64,000 nucleotides of DNA from Neodontobutis hainanensis (Eukaryota > Chordata > Actinopteri > Gobiiformes > Odontobutidae): the NCBI GenBank assembly GCA_024349245.1, contig JALDNG010003464.1, positions 1 to 64,000 of the forward strand. The letters run 5' to 3'. Made by a program: the position numbers and the translations under genes. The notes below the pieces were generated by a model that searched no databases, was not told the origin of the DNA, and was given only the letters and a program-made list of their open reading frames with translations. Below are positions 1-11,800 of the stretch, piece by piece. Position 1 is the first letter of the stretch, and each line of letters begins with the position of its first letter.

Positions 1-1979
1 ACTAAGACAGGACAGAGAGTCTTTGTCTGGAGAAACCAGGTTTCAAAGGAAGAAGATGTCCTCAAAGCCCTAACGCAATAGACATAAATTTACATTTACA
101 TTTAGTCATTTAGCAGACGCTTTTATCCAAAGCGACTTACAAGTGAGGAAAACAATGGAAGCAATTTCAACAACACAAGGTAACAAAAGCATAAGTGCAC
201 CAAAAACTAGTCATTTAAAACCTAGCACAGCATACAAAGCTAAGGATAGGAAAGTTTTTTTTTTTTTTTTTTTTAAGAAGGAATTGATAGAAAGGAAGTT
301 AAGAATTCAGTGTTTGTCAGTCAGGTGTTGACAAAGAGATATGTTTTCAAGCGTTTTTTAAAGATGTCTACAGAATCTGCTGATCTTGTAGCAGCAGGTA
401 GATCATTCCACCAATGTGCAACACATCCAGAGAAAGTACGCGAGAGTGATTTTTTTCCTTTTTGGGATGGTACAACCAGACGTTGTTCATTTGCAGATCG
501 CAGGGATCTGGTAGGAACATAGCTCTGTGTTAGTGAGTGAAGATATGAGGGGGCGGAGCCAGTGGTGGTCTTGTAGGCCAAGAGCATAGCTTTGAACTTA
601 ATGCGTGCCTCAACCGGGAGCCAATGTAACCTAATGAGGAGAGGAGTTACGTGCGCTCTCTTCGGTTCTTTAAAGACCACTCTTGCTGCTGCATTCTGGA
701 TGAGCTGCAGAGGTTTGGTTGTGCAGGCAGGGAGTCCAGCCAGAAGAGCATTGCAATAATCCAGTTTGGACAAGACAAGAGCCTGAACTAGGATTTGCGT
801 AGAGTGCTCCGATAGGAAAGGTCTAATTTTCCTAATGTTGTAGAGGATGAATCTACAGGACCTGGTGGTGCTGGCAACATGACTTGTGAAGTTTAGTTGA
901 TCATCAATTACCACTCCCAGATTTCTGGCAGTGCTGGACGGTGTAATGGTTGATGAGCCTAGTTGAATGGAGAGGTTGTGGCGGGTCTTTGGGTTGGCAG
1001 GAATCACTAGCAGTTCTGTTTTACCAAGGTTCAGCTGCAGGTGATGGTCCTGCATCCAAAGTGAGATGTCACTCAGGCACACCGAGACACGAGCAGAGAC
1101 CGTCGGATCATCAGGTTGAAATGACAAGTGGTGTTGAGTGTCATCTGCAGCAGTGATAGGAAAAGCCATGCTTCTGAATGACAGAGCCAAGGGATGTCAT
1201 GTATATGGAAAAGAGTAGCGGTCCAAGCACTGAGCCCTGAGGCACCCCTGTATTGAGATGTTGGGGCTCAGAGACCTCATCTCTCCAGGATACTCTGAAT
1301 GACCTACCCGAGAGGTAAGACTTGAACCATTGTAACGCCATTCCAGAGACACCCATCGTACTGAGAGAAGACAAGAGGATGTGATGGTTAACGGTGTCAA
1401 AGGCAGCAGACAGATCCAGTAAGATGAGTATAGATGACTTGGATGTTGCCTTTGCCAGTCTCAGGGCTTCGATGACTGAGAGCAGAGCAGTTTCGGTGGA
1501 GTGTCCGCTCTTGAACCCAGACTGTTTCTGGTCCAGGAGGTTGTTCCGTGTGAGAAAGGAGGAGAGCTGGTTAAACACAACTCGCTCCAGAGCTTTGGCA
1601 GTAAAGGGAAGGAGGGAAACCGGTCTGTAGTTTTCTAACAGTGAAGGGTTGAGAGTGGGTTTCTTAAGTAGTGGTGTGATGCGGGCCTCTTTAAAAGCTG
1701 TGGGGAATGACCCAGTGGAGAGAGATGAGTTAAGGATGTGGGTGAGAGCAGGCACGACAGATGGAGAGATGGCCTGAAGGAGATGTGTGGGGATGGGATC
1801 CAGCGGACAGGTGGTAGGGTGGTTAGAACTAATGACCTTGGAAACGTCCGCTTCAGTTAGAGGAGAAAAAGAGGGGAGCAAACATGTATCAGGGGTGTGA
1901 AAGAGTTCAACAGGTCATGTGAAAACTGTATAAAAGTTTGGGTCTAATGTACGAGAAGGTGTGTCTACTTGGGTCGTTT
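1..1979 (+). repeat. LTR-like sequence split by a LINE, composite copy 1 (left end off window)
   Basis: From base 1 this matches 25,598-27,581 almost base for base. Non-LINE flanks lie at 1-84 and about 1,913-1,979. A TATA-type box (tataaaag) is at 1,929-1,936. The match ends just after 'gggtcgttta'; from there this copy continues into unrelated sequence, so the U5-like part with its AATAAA (seen in the other copy at 27,599) is missing. The left end runs off the window. It was called an LTR by comparison with the more complete copy at 25,369-27,690. The alternative is a host segment duplicated with its LINE. Confidence 0.5.
85..1912 (-). mobile_element. 5'-truncated L2-type LINE, reverse transcriptase region, copy 1
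   Basis: On the minus strand, ORF pieces 1881-1141 and 1190-321 form the reverse transcriptase and C-terminal region of an L2-type non-LTR retrotransposon. Visible landmarks are the ENYRPVSLLPF block, DLSAAFDTVNH (first catalytic Asp), GVPQGSVLGPLLF, a damaged YADD box, and the downstream LDYCNALLAGLP and LQLIQNAAARV blocks. The two pieces join at the YADD site near 1,150, where two bases are missing, so the catalytic motif is frameshifted. The 3' end (85-143 in plus orientation) carries the fish tail 'tttagcagacgcttttatcc', followed inward by a T run at 256-274. Endonuclease and ORF1 are absent, as expected for a 5'-truncated insertion. The element cannot encode an active enzyme. Confidence 0.85.
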
Positions 1980-3085
1980 ATGTGTTTTACCCACAGTCAC
2001 ATTAACGTTGCTTAAGTTATTATTTAACCAATCAAAGAATTTTTAACAACAATCCATTAAAATAAAAAGATAAATGAGTTATATTTTCCTGTCCAATGAA
2101 AGGATTGGAGATAAGGCAGATCTTATGCAACTTTTTTCACTCCTCTCCTAGTGACAGTCCCGCCCACATAGGAGCGTCACCTGCAGCAACATCCATTTAC
2201 ATTTACAACTGGATTTATTAACTTCAGAATTTTAATTTAATGTGATCTAAAAGTTTGCAAATAAATATAGTTACGTTTTAAATAAACAGACAGTGATATA
2301 TGACATCCTTTTTCTTTATACAAATATAAGGTTCACAAACATCAGAACTTATAACATTCACAGATGAACCACTACATCTAAGAGACTTCTCTGTTTCTGC
2401 TGAAGTTCTTCATAAACAAAACACGAGAGAAGCTTGTTGAGCGTCTCATCCAAAAGTGCGTTAAGTGGATGTGGTTTCTCTTTGCCGTAAGTCCGACTTT
2501 CCGTGTAGGAAGACTTAAGAGCTTTGGAACAGCACTAAAGATGGCGCACGGAAAATAACTTCCGTGCAATTGAGGAGTCAGGCATCAAGCAGGCATATTT
2601 AGAGAAATGAATTCCAGCCCAGGGGCAAAAGTAAGACAGTCAAATAAGTATGTACAGTTGATCTGGCAACGTTTGGAGGACTGATGAGGCTTCTTTTACT
2701 GTTGCAGGTGAGAAGTGATGAGTCCGATGAGCCGCAGGTGTGAGGGAATGAACGCAGGCTCCAGGGAGTCCGCCCAGCTCCAAACAGACAGAAGGGAGGG
2801 GGAGACAAACAGGAGAACACAAGAAAAAGACAGGGATCCTAACATCTACTGAGTTTCTTGCTACCATTTGAGTCAAACTTTAACTTGAATAAAACATGCT
2901 GTTTTGAAGGCAAAATAAAAACAAATCCAGTAGACAAATGGGCATCTGAATACATTTATTGTAATTTTGTGCAGAATCAAGATTTTTTACCTTTGATTGT
3001 TTTTCCTAATAATGACCAGATTAACAACAACCAAATTAAACAGTTCGAAGTTCTACCTAAAAGGTAGTGTACTGCAGATAGAAAT
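1980..3085. other. No gene recognised
   Basis: AT-rich sequence with only short, low-quality ORFs. A small stretch near 2,537-2,565 contains the self-complementary pair cggaaaataacttccg. I see no splice-bounded exon, domain or repeat family here. Confidence 0.5.
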
Positions 3086-3109
3086 GTCTTTGACGGCTCT
3101 CAGAAGGTC

Positions 3110-3218
3110 ATCTTGAAGAAAAGGATGAAGCAAAGGCATCTGGACTTTTCAAGATGAAGGTTTTTAAGGTTTCCTCATGAAAACTAAGTCCAGATGCCTT
3201 GGCTTCCACCTTTTCTTC
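3110..3218. repeat. Fold-back repeat (imperfect hairpin)
   Basis: The left arm (about 3,115-3,150, containing aaggcatctggactt) pairs with the right arm (about 3,188-3,218, containing aagtccagatgcctt). The arms are ~32 bp with one or two mismatches, around a loop of ~37 bases. The arms resemble a short repeat common in fish introns and UTRs. It is most likely a miniature inverted-repeat fragment. Confidence 0.55.
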
Positions 3219-3269
3219 AGATGAGTATTTATCAGAGTCCAATCAATGTGTGGTTGTAGAAAATGAATT

Positions 3270-3560
3270 TTAACTGGAAGGTCTAGACATTGGTCGATTA
3301 TTTACCCAATTACCTGTTGTCCTCACAGGGACAGTCCTACTAGTCCAACTTAACACAGGACTTGGGTTTTAAGATGACAAGACCCAACAGAACTCTCCTG
3401 AGCAAGCCCTTTGGCACCTGTGGGGAGGAAAAACTGCCTTTAACGGTCAGAAACCTCCGGCAGACCCAGGCTCAAGGAGAACGGTCGTCTGCCTCGACAA
3501 GTTGGGCTACTGGGGGTTTGATGGTGTTTAGAAAGATGGGGTTTAGATGGGTTTAGATGG
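3270..3560. repeat. Probable dispersed fish repeat fragment
   Basis: The stretch ggaaaaactgcctttaacgg followed by cagacccaggctc and gtctgcctcgac resembles a dispersed element I associate with teleost intergenic DNA. A short tandem, gggtttagatgggtttagatgg, follows at 3,540-3,561. I recognise no coding domain. The family name is unknown to me. Confidence 0.3.
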
Positions 3561-4003
3561 TCTTCACTGGGGGTTTCACAGGAAGCTGGAGGAACTTTGC
3601 AGCAATTTGGAGTCTATTATTTCTCATGTAAGGTGAGAACTGGTTGTTGTGTTTAGCTTTAGATGAGGACTCTGAGCTGCTGCTGTGATGAGCACTTGAG
3701 ATTGTGAACAGTCTTACTTTGTGAAAAAAGGAGACATTCAAAAATTAGAGTCCAACCTGAACAAACAAATATAATATGTTTGTTTGTTCAGATCAGACAT
3801 TGAAGTTTGAAATGTCCTATCTTAGTATCTGACAAGTGCTCAAAATAAACACCAATTCAACACCAAATCCTCCATCTAGAGCTAACACCTGTCTACAACC
3901 ACCTTATATGACTTTACTTTTAAAATGTCCAATTGCCTTTTTCCTGTGAATTTTCAGTTTCTAAGTCTGGTCGAGTCTGGTCAAGTCAAGGAGAGTTACA
4001 AAG

Positions 4004-5497
4004 TTACTCCAGGTCGGAGTGGTTGGGGGAAAATCCATGCACTCTGATGTTATAGAGGCAGGTGTATTTCGGATTTCCCCAGTTACTGTCAACCTGAAGC
4101 TTTATGTGTCTGTATGCATCAACTGTTTCTGTTCGATCTGGCAGAGGAAAGGTTTGAAAGGACTGGCCTTCCTGGTCGACGTAAACCTTCCCAGCAGCTT
4201 TCCTCACCATCAATCGTGTTTAGGCCCTAAAAATCAATACACTTAGTTGTAGTTTATAATCTGCACCATCTCATGATCTGTAATGTGCCTCGGTTGAAGA
4301 GAATAACTTACATAAACAGAAAACTGGGTGCACTTGTGATATAGCCAGTTGGGGACTGAATCTTCCTATGTGTCCTAGAGTTATATGGGTGACTTGGATG
4401 GATTTGGTGAGCTCAATATGTATTTGTTAGTGGTCGCCAGTGAAAGGCCAGCACTTTCCTGTGACCAAAGGAGTCGGGCTGAAGGAACAAAGAGGAGGAT
4501 AGAGTTATAAAATGCACTGACAATAATCTGAACTACCTTTATACACATGTAGAGCTTAGCTTAAGGCAATGGCAAGGCAAATCAAGGCACTTTGATTTAT
4601 ATAGCACATTTCATATACTTATACTGCGTAACTCAAAGTGCTTTACAGGAATAAAAGACAATTTGCAAGATTTAGATGAACCTGTTAATGACTACAGAAG
4701 TATTTTGTATCTTAATAGTTACTGGTACACCCTACTCAGCTTTTTACCAACCAAAATGACAGTGACTACATAAATGTAAAAGAGAAGGTTTAGGTTAAGT
4801 TGGAAAAGTGTGAATAAGTCCTACCTGTATCACAACATTCTGTTTGTTGCACCACCAGTTACTCTCCTGGTCTAATCCAGGAGGGTGGTATGTCTGTGAT
4901 GACTGACACATACGAATCTTTGCACCTGTGTAAATACAAGCAACAATTAACAAATCTTACATCTAAATTAAAAAGGTTTTCAACTGAAATGCTTATAAAA
5001 AACAAAAAAAACATACCTTCTGATGAAAGTGCTAAATTTTTCATGTTGTCAGCATTAGTTGACAACAGCCTCATGTAGGCATTTCTCGCATTTTGATTCA
5101 TGAACATGTGGTATGTGTTACCTAAATAGAGCAACCAAAAAAACTTGTCAGAGATATATGATTAATAGTAAATATTATTAATTATCCTATTTACCAAAAG
5201 TTATCAAAACCAGAAAAAGCATAAATATATTAATGGCTTTTGTCATAACACACATGTTCCTTCAGAGAGGCGTGAACGTCTGGAAAATGTACACTGGCTG
5301 TGCATGGTTCTTCCGACGCCTACACAAGAACACTCTACGACAAAACGACAGGTGTTATGAGGAAAAAAAGCAGGTAAAAATTCTAAATGTACCACAAACA
5401 ACAACCTACTTGTAAGGTGTTTCTTTGTAGGAGATCACACGAGTCCCATCGGAGTTGTAATATCCCGAACTCTGCAGGCGTCGGCTTCTCCTCAGTT
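4004..5497 (-). pseudogene. Degenerate SUN-domain protein gene (SPAG4/SUN3-like)
   Basis: Minus-strand exons can be read with GT/AG borders at 5497-5410 (RRSRRLQSSGYY, an N-terminal segment), 5121-5017 (ending NLALSSEG), 4925-4825 (ending WWCNKQNVVIQ), 4478-4312 (GKCWPFTGDH, IQVTHITLGH, SPTGYITSAP) and 4226-4004 (VDQEGQSFQTFPLP, VDSNWGNPKYTCLY, then a stop). These are the ordered blocks of a SUN domain, the nuclear-envelope domain that binds KASH peptides in LINC complexes. The exon at 4478-4312 has a frameshift near PDSF, an in-frame TAA at 4427-4429 and another frameshift after TLGH. The last exon has two more shifts just before VDQEGQ. The exon at 5497-5410 and the next do not match in phase, so a membrane-segment exon appears to be lost or unrecognised. 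Five lesions in one domain make a pseudogene far likelier than sequencing error. Confidence 0.75.
4566..4690 (-). mobile_element. LINE 3'-tail fragment inside the SUN pseudogene
   Basis: The segment reading gatttatatagcacatttca, then aactcaaagtgctttacagg and aataaaagacaatttgcaag, matches the 3' end of the LINE at 15.5 kb. It is a strongly 5'-truncated minus-strand copy inserted between two SUN exons (4478 and 4825). Confidence 0.7.
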
Positions 5498-5499
5498 CT

Positions 5500-6223
5500 G
5501 GTTAAGACAGAAAATATTATATATTTAGTGGAAAAATAACAATATCATAAAACTAAATAATTAAATGTGACTAAATGCCAACATTGCATAACATGCAACA
5601 GGATAAAAGGCAAGTAATAGTTTTTTTTTTACTAAATGTAGGAAATTTGTCTGATATAGTTTTAAAACTGTGTGGAATCACCAGCACAGTTTACAGTGTA
5701 ATGATTAAAGGAAACTACGTTTGGTGTCAATGTTTAGAAGAAATGTATAAATAATTTTATATTTTACAGATATCCTTCAATACTCAGCTAAACAAAACTG
5801 TAGTGGGTCATTTTATAATGTTTTAAAACAGCACCATAAAGAACAGAAACATATATATACAGTATGTCTGTAATGTTAATCATTTTCTTATTCCATGTGT
5901 AAGTGCACAGAAATATTAGACACAGACTAGCTCAGATTAATAAATCATATTGATAAAATGGATACAAATAGCGTGTATCATTTGTTAAAAACGTTTTCAT
6001 GTGTTGGCCTAGAATAACTTTTAGCTACCATCATAAAAGAGCAGTACTGGCTCTTTAAACCCAACTGTAGGAATATATTTATAGTATATATATAGTAGTT
6101 ATAGTAGTATATATAGTACGTTTTAAAACTGTGTGGAATCACAATTGAGGACTGTATTTAACAGATGAACTATAAACAAATCTCAAGGGAACAAGGAAAC
6201 ATGAAACCCCATCTATTTTGTTC
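5500..6223. other. AT-rich, no gene seen
   Basis: Runs such as tatatatagtagttatagtagtatatatag near 6,075-6,115 and a repeated 'ttttaaaactgtgtggaatcac' (5,660 and 6,121) are visible. That repeat suggests a short internal duplication. No coding exon is recognisable. Confidence 0.45.
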
Positions 6224-6550
6224 ATTCATTCATTTTCTACCGCTTTGTCCTGTTAGGGGTCGCGGGTGACTGGAGCCTATCCCAGCAGCTTTGGGCCTGA
6301 GGCGGGGTACACCCTGGACAGTGGCCAGTTAGTCGCAGGGCTGACATATAGAGACAGACAGTGACAGACAACCTTTCTCTCTCACAGTCATTCATTAGGG
6401 ACACTTTAGAGTTGCCAATTAACCTAAACATGCATGTCTTTGGACGGTGGGAGGAAGCTGGAGGAAGGGATTTGAACTCACGACCTTCTTGCTGTGAGGC
6501 AGGATTGCTAACCACTCTGCCACATGCACCTGTTCATTCATTCATTGAAT
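6224..6550 (+). repeat. High-copy dispersed fish repeat, copy 1
   Basis: It begins with (cattcatt)n, then taccgctttgtcctgttagg, ggagcctatcccagcagctt, gcggggtacaccctggacag, acatgcatgtctttggacgg and finally ttcttgctgtgaggcagg. The same ordered blocks occur in reverse complement at 33,580-33,960, in reverse complement at 50,262-50,495, and as a short piece at 46,165-46,300. The final block plus 'gctaaccactctgccac' is typical of this family. ORFs across it are incidental. Confidence 0.75.
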
Positions 6551-6940
6551 GAATGAATGAACCAGAATATCAAAGAATTGGCATTATTTGAAATTCTATT
6601 TGCTCAACATAATGTATTTTATATATAGCTCTGAAATCCTAAAGACAATTAAAATAAAAGTACTATAGCATCAATTTCTATTAATTAGATTGTCCCACAA
6701 GTCTCTAATTATGTGATATGTATTTATCAATAGCTGATTAATAATATTTTTTTATCTTATGTGAAAAAAAAGTGCTTTTAGTGTTTACACATGGCTATTT
6801 TTAATAAATCTATCACAGACACTACACACACTTTTATCAACTGACTACTGCTTTTCAAAACAAAATCATTATGATGGTAATATTACAATCGTTATCTGTT
6901 GAATATTACTTAGAGCTGGGCAATATGGCAAAAATTATAT

Positions 6941-7555
6941 ATGATTTTCTTATTTCAAGATCAGGAAGCAGTTCTTGACGAACAGCAAGAAGCTAACATT
7001 GATAAATCTGTAAAAGAAGGTGAAACAAAGATGGCAGAGATGAGGGACATTGTTCAAACAAATTTGTGGCCAAGGTATGGAAAAAGTGAACTTCTTGAGG
7101 TTATCCTAGAAGCAGAAAAAAACAAAGATAGAGCGTGTGATGTGCTTGTGGAAAGTGCCAAATTAGAGGGCTATGAAGTGCTCCTTGTTCTCTTGGAAAA
7201 GAGAATAAAAAAGGCCATCTCAGCAACGATAACATGGGAGAGAAGGATCCCCATGGGATTAAAGGATGAATTAGATGGAAGAGTCAAAGACTTAAGAGCT
7301 TCCTACTACAGGCTTGAATTAAGGAGAGCTGAATTTGCCACGGCACGGACGATCAATGAGCAAGGCACAAAAGTGAAACTACTACCCCAACCACCAGCAT
7401 CCACACCAATAGTGAGAATCAAGCCAACCACTCTACCTATCTTCAGTGGAAGCAAGATAGGATATCACAGATGGAGGAAAGACTGGGAAAGCCTGCAAAA
7501 GCAGGGAGAACCATCCAGATCAACTGAAGTTAAGAAAATTCTCTCGGATTTGTCA
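6941..7555 (+). pseudogene. BEL/Pao retrotransposon Gag-like segment, copy A
   Basis: An uninterrupted frame of about 200 codons from the tract before 'atcaggaagcagttcttgac'. It has a charged helical N-terminal half (coiled-coil-like, rich in E and K). It ends in the segment TTLPIFSGSKIGYHRWRKDW, which resembles the 'LPxFxG...W..FW' block of BEL/Pao Gag regions (DUF1759 type). The frame stops at KKILSDLS. Gag continues at about 8,810 after a nested insertion, so the frame is interrupted by that insertion. The counterpart in copy B has two single-base deletions. Upstream, gagctgggcaatatggca looks like the edge of an unrelated fish hAT-type repeat. No LTR was identified. Confidence 0.6.
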
Positions 7556-8800
7556 TGACAGAATCTCAAAAGACCTTAGACTTTCAATGTACACCACTGC
7601 CAATGACATATTCTTCCTGATCTTTCTTTATCCCGTTCTCGGACAAGGCGGACGTTTCATACTGTTCCTCCTGCTTATCTGCTTCTGTGTGCATCTTTGT
7701 GCTTCTGTATCGTGTTGTCTCGTCATAAACTTTTATTACTTTGACTCTACTGTTTGCTGGGCTACTAAGAAACTGGAAATGGATCTAATTAACTGGTCTC
7801 TGAGCGCAATTGATGTTCTGTGTTTAGAAGTCCTGTACGTTGAGGACGTGGAGGATTTATTTCTGTCTGAGGATTCATTATAGCCGGGCTCCTGCTCATT
7901 GGTCTGGGGACTGCCTTAAACTATTGCAAAATTGGTAAGACAGCTGCCTTTAAATCAACCCAACCACTGTCTGTTGAAATTTAAGAGTGCTTCTGTGACA
8001 TGAGTGACAAGCTGAAGGTATTACAGCAGGGTGATGCAAAGTCCGAGGAGATGATTCATGTCATCTCAGCCCGGATTGAGTACACAGTGAAATAAGTGGA
8101 TATGATCGAGAGTCAGATCTGTGTGCTGCTTCGCAGTATTACGGGTCTGGCCTCAAAGCTGGATGAAACATCAAAGTTACTTCATGGAACAGATGCACGC
8201 ATGTGACGCTGAGAACCAGAACTGAATTAATTGACTACGATCCGGATAAATTACCGAAGCTCAAAATGGATTAATCACAACTTCTGTCTCATTTACCTAT
8301 GCCCCTAGTCCCTTCTCTCGATTAGAAGCCTGGCCAGCAGCTGGGGTCTTATCTTATCTTGCCCGTACTCCCTGTACTGACATCGAGGACAAGGCCATGG
8401 GACTCTCACAATCAGTTCATAAAAACACCTCACAGACGCGGTCCTATCACTCCCAACCACCGTCTGCCATTTTGACATCTGTCTGACTCTTTTCGAACTA
8501 ACCCCTCCTTGTAGCCACTGGATAAGCCCGTGAGACCACGTGTGTTGCTATCCCATTGTTGTCTGATGTCTGATATGTTACGTATGTTATAACGGCTACT
8601 GTAGTTGTGACTACGTATGTTGTGTATTTAACTGCAACTGTAGTTATGTCTGCTTTGTTTGTAAAATGCCTCATTTCATTTTCCTGAAGATCTAGATGGC
8701 GGCAATTGTCCCAGGGTCTCTCCTAAACTGCATTTCATTGCATTATATTTGTACATGTGTAATGACAATAAATTGAATCTAATCTAATCTAAAATATATT
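7556..8800 (+). mobile_element. Element nested in the BEL/Pao relic, copy A (non-LTR-like tail)
   Basis: This ~1.2 kb segment separates two parts of the Gag region. It ends in tgtgtaatgacaataaattg followed by aatctaatctaatct, a 3' tail of the type left by target-primed retroposons. A 98-codon frame at 7,587-7,883 is strongly hydrophobic (FILFLLLICFCVHLCASVSC), but I match it to no family. It keeps its length in copy B while several residues differ. The piece is probably a 5'-truncated or non-autonomous retroposon. Function is unknown. Confidence 0.45.
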
Positions 8801-11800
8801 AAGAGTCCTGGAGAACAGATATGGCAACAAGTCAACCATCACTGTGGAAATCCTTGAAGAGCTGGAGAAGATGACACATTTGAAGGGGAACCAGCCAAGA
8901 AAGGTCATTGACCTCATACAGTCAGTGGAGAAGGCCCCAGCAGATCTTACAGAGTTAGTAAATTCTGGAGCCATAAAGAACCCACTGGTAAATAAGTCCA
9001 TTGAAAGCAAGTTTCCTGATTTTATTCAGGAGAGACTGGTTGATGTTCATGGTTGACCCCAGAAACAATGTCACATCAGATAGCAGAAATAAAGACTGTA
9101 AAATGGAAGGCGGTGCCCCAGACCATAATTTTTTCCTCTGCCCAAAAGGAGAGGTCAACAAATGGGAGAGAGAGAGTGGAAAAGATTGCAGATGTGAAGG
9201 TAAACTAACGGAGGAACAAGAGCAGTTCTTGTCTGAACTTTTCCCAGGAATGGCAGATTGATGCAGAAAGGCTTTCATCAACCCAACCCAAGAAATGGGT
9301 TCGCTGAATTTGCAGTCATTATGTTGTTGATAAAAGTCACTTCTACATTACCCATAAGGCTGCTGAAAGACTGAAGTTAAGAAATGAGGAGATAACTTTA
9401 GTTGAACATGGGGTTAGTGGAATGACAATGGAGGTGAACACACAAAGGTATCTCCTTAAGGTCAGGGTCAAGACTTCTAAAGTAACAGAGAGGGCTCATG
9501 AAATGGTTTGCTATAGCTTGGATGAAATAGCCAGAGTGCATCAAGTAACTGAACCTGAGAAGTTGAGGTAATTCTTCCCAGAAGTCAAACTTAAAGATTT
9601 GGAAATACCAGAAGAGGTTGAACTTCTCATTAGCCACCGAGAGGGAAGTCTTCCTCCCCAGAGGGTTAAAATCATTGGAGACCTTGTCTTGTGAGAGGGT
9701 CTATTGGGAAAGACGGTGGGTGGAGCACATCCCGACTTGTTTGAAGAAGTGGATGTTACAGCACATAAGTCCAAAATGCACTTTGCTTGCTCCATGAGGA
9801 CAGCATATGTCAAATATCAAGAAATTACCAGCAGAACAACTAACACAGCTACCCAGCTACAGCAGAAGGATGTGGCTCAGGCCAAAGTTATAGCTGCTAG
9901 TTACCGTGAGTTCCTTGAGTGGTGGCACTGAAGGAACTGCATGTGAGCCAAGATGTGGAAGATGCCAATGTGCCAATGTGGAAACTGTCCACCAGGAGGA
10001 AAATAAATGACCCTGGCTGAGGAGAAGGAGCTTGAGGTCATTAAAGGAGGCCTCACCTAGAAGAAGGGGGATGATCCTCATTCTGTGACAACACCAGTTC
10101 GTATTGTATGGAATAGTAGCAAAAAATAAAAAGGCGTAAGTATGAATGATCTTCTGATGGGTCCAGATGTTCTTCACCCTATCAGAGCTGTCCTGCCGAG
10201 GTTCAGAGAAGGGATGCCTGCAGCTCTGGGAGACATCAAAAAGATGTACATTTCTGCAAGGCTGGAGGAGCGTGAGCTGCATTTTCATAGGTTCCTCTGG
10301 AGGAACAGCCCAAAAGAAGAGATAAGTTATTATGAAATTACCCGAGTTAACATTGGGGACGAACCTGCTGGCTGCATTGCTCAGTTGGCTTTAAGGGAAA
10401 CGACACAGCTGCCCATCTGTATTCCATTGGTGGATGAACTCAGAGTCATTGAAGAGGACAGTTATGTGGATGACCTCTTAACCTCCCAAAATCACCTAGA
10501 TCAACTGGAAAAATCACAGCAAATGTTGAAGAGATCTTGAAAGCTGGTGGTTTCTTTCTCAAACCATGGGTCCGGTCAGGGCAAAGTGGGAGGCAAGGTC
10601 TTGAGGCTGAGGATCGAACAAAGAAACAAGGTAAAACCGCCTTAATTCTTCCAAATCAAATGAGGGATGAAGACAACAAAGCCTTGGGCATTGGCTACCA
10701 AGTGGATGAAGACAAGCACTACATGTTAACCTTAGTTAACTTTTCCAAAATAAAGAAGATAAGAGTTGGAAAAGATCTTCTCAAGGAGTAGGTGAGACAC
10801 CTAATCCACTGACTAGGAGAGCTCTCTTCAGCCAAGTAGCTGGACTGTACGACCCAATCGGTTTAGTCACACCAGCCAAACAGCAGGGATCCACTCTTGT
10901 TAGGAAAGCATTTCAAGAAGGAGGGGGTGGAAAACTAACCCAAGAAACCTGTGACCAACCTCTCTCAGAAAGGCTCAGAGAAGAAGCCTTACAGCTTTTT
11001 GAAGAATATGTGCAGCTTGGACAGGTAAAATTCCACAGGATTCTCACACCAGCTGGCTGGGAAGGAAGACCTTGGGGCATTACATTCTCTAATGGAAGTG
11101 ACAAAACCTTTGGAGCTGTGATGTACTTAAGATAGGAGACAAGTCAAGGCAATGAAGTTCAATTTGTTGAGCCAAAAGCCAAGCTGACACCTTTGGATCA
11201 GAAGGGAGAAGCTATAAAAGCTGAGATCTGTGGTGCTGTATTCGCAGCCATGATCAGAAAGTATGTGGAAAAGCATGCTTGAATGAAGACTGAGAAATGG
11301 TTCCACTGGTTCCAATGGTTCTACTTGACAGTTAAACGTTCTTGGGAGCCATTCAACGAGTCAGTTATGGGTACAAAACCTTCTTTGCAAATATAGTGGG
11401 TGAACTCCAGAAAGCTGGACCATTGAAAGACTGGTGGCGGATTTGTGGAGATCTGAATATAGCTGACATCATGACAAGAGGGGGCGCTCCTGAAGATTTG
11501 AAGGAAACTTCCACATGGCAAAATGAAAACCCAGGAGGAAAAACCTGTGGTGAACTCAGCACTTCCTTTAAGAAGGAAGCCCACTGGCTGGGTTAACAAT
11601 CAAAAGCGCTTTACCAGTGTTACAGTTGACACCACTGGCTGCAAGGTGGGTTAAATGTCTTGCCCAAGGACACAATGAAAGTATCCAGGGGAGAGTGGGT
11701 TTTGTTGTTTTGGGTTGTTTCGGCGGGATCGAACCTCCCACCCGCCAGTCGAAGGGCGGCTGCTCTACCCACTGAGCTACTGCCAGTCAACTGAGCTACT

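Noticed and set aside
143..522. Short plus-strand frames across the left LINE
   Set aside because: They are antisense shadows of the L2-type LINE; the minus-strand frames carry the reverse-transcriptase motifs.
6237..6552. Opposed frames of 92 and 63 codons
   Set aside because: They lie in a high-copy dispersed repeat and change with each copy; no family resemblance.
9857..10288. 143-codon minus-strand frame in the BEL relic
   Set aside because: Antisense to the pol relic, which carries the YVDDLL reverse-transcriptase motif on the plus strand.
11640..11800. Functional tRNA gene
   Set aside because: A and B boxes are present, but a SINE body follows, the stems are imperfect and the same unit sits in a dead retroelement in both duplicates.
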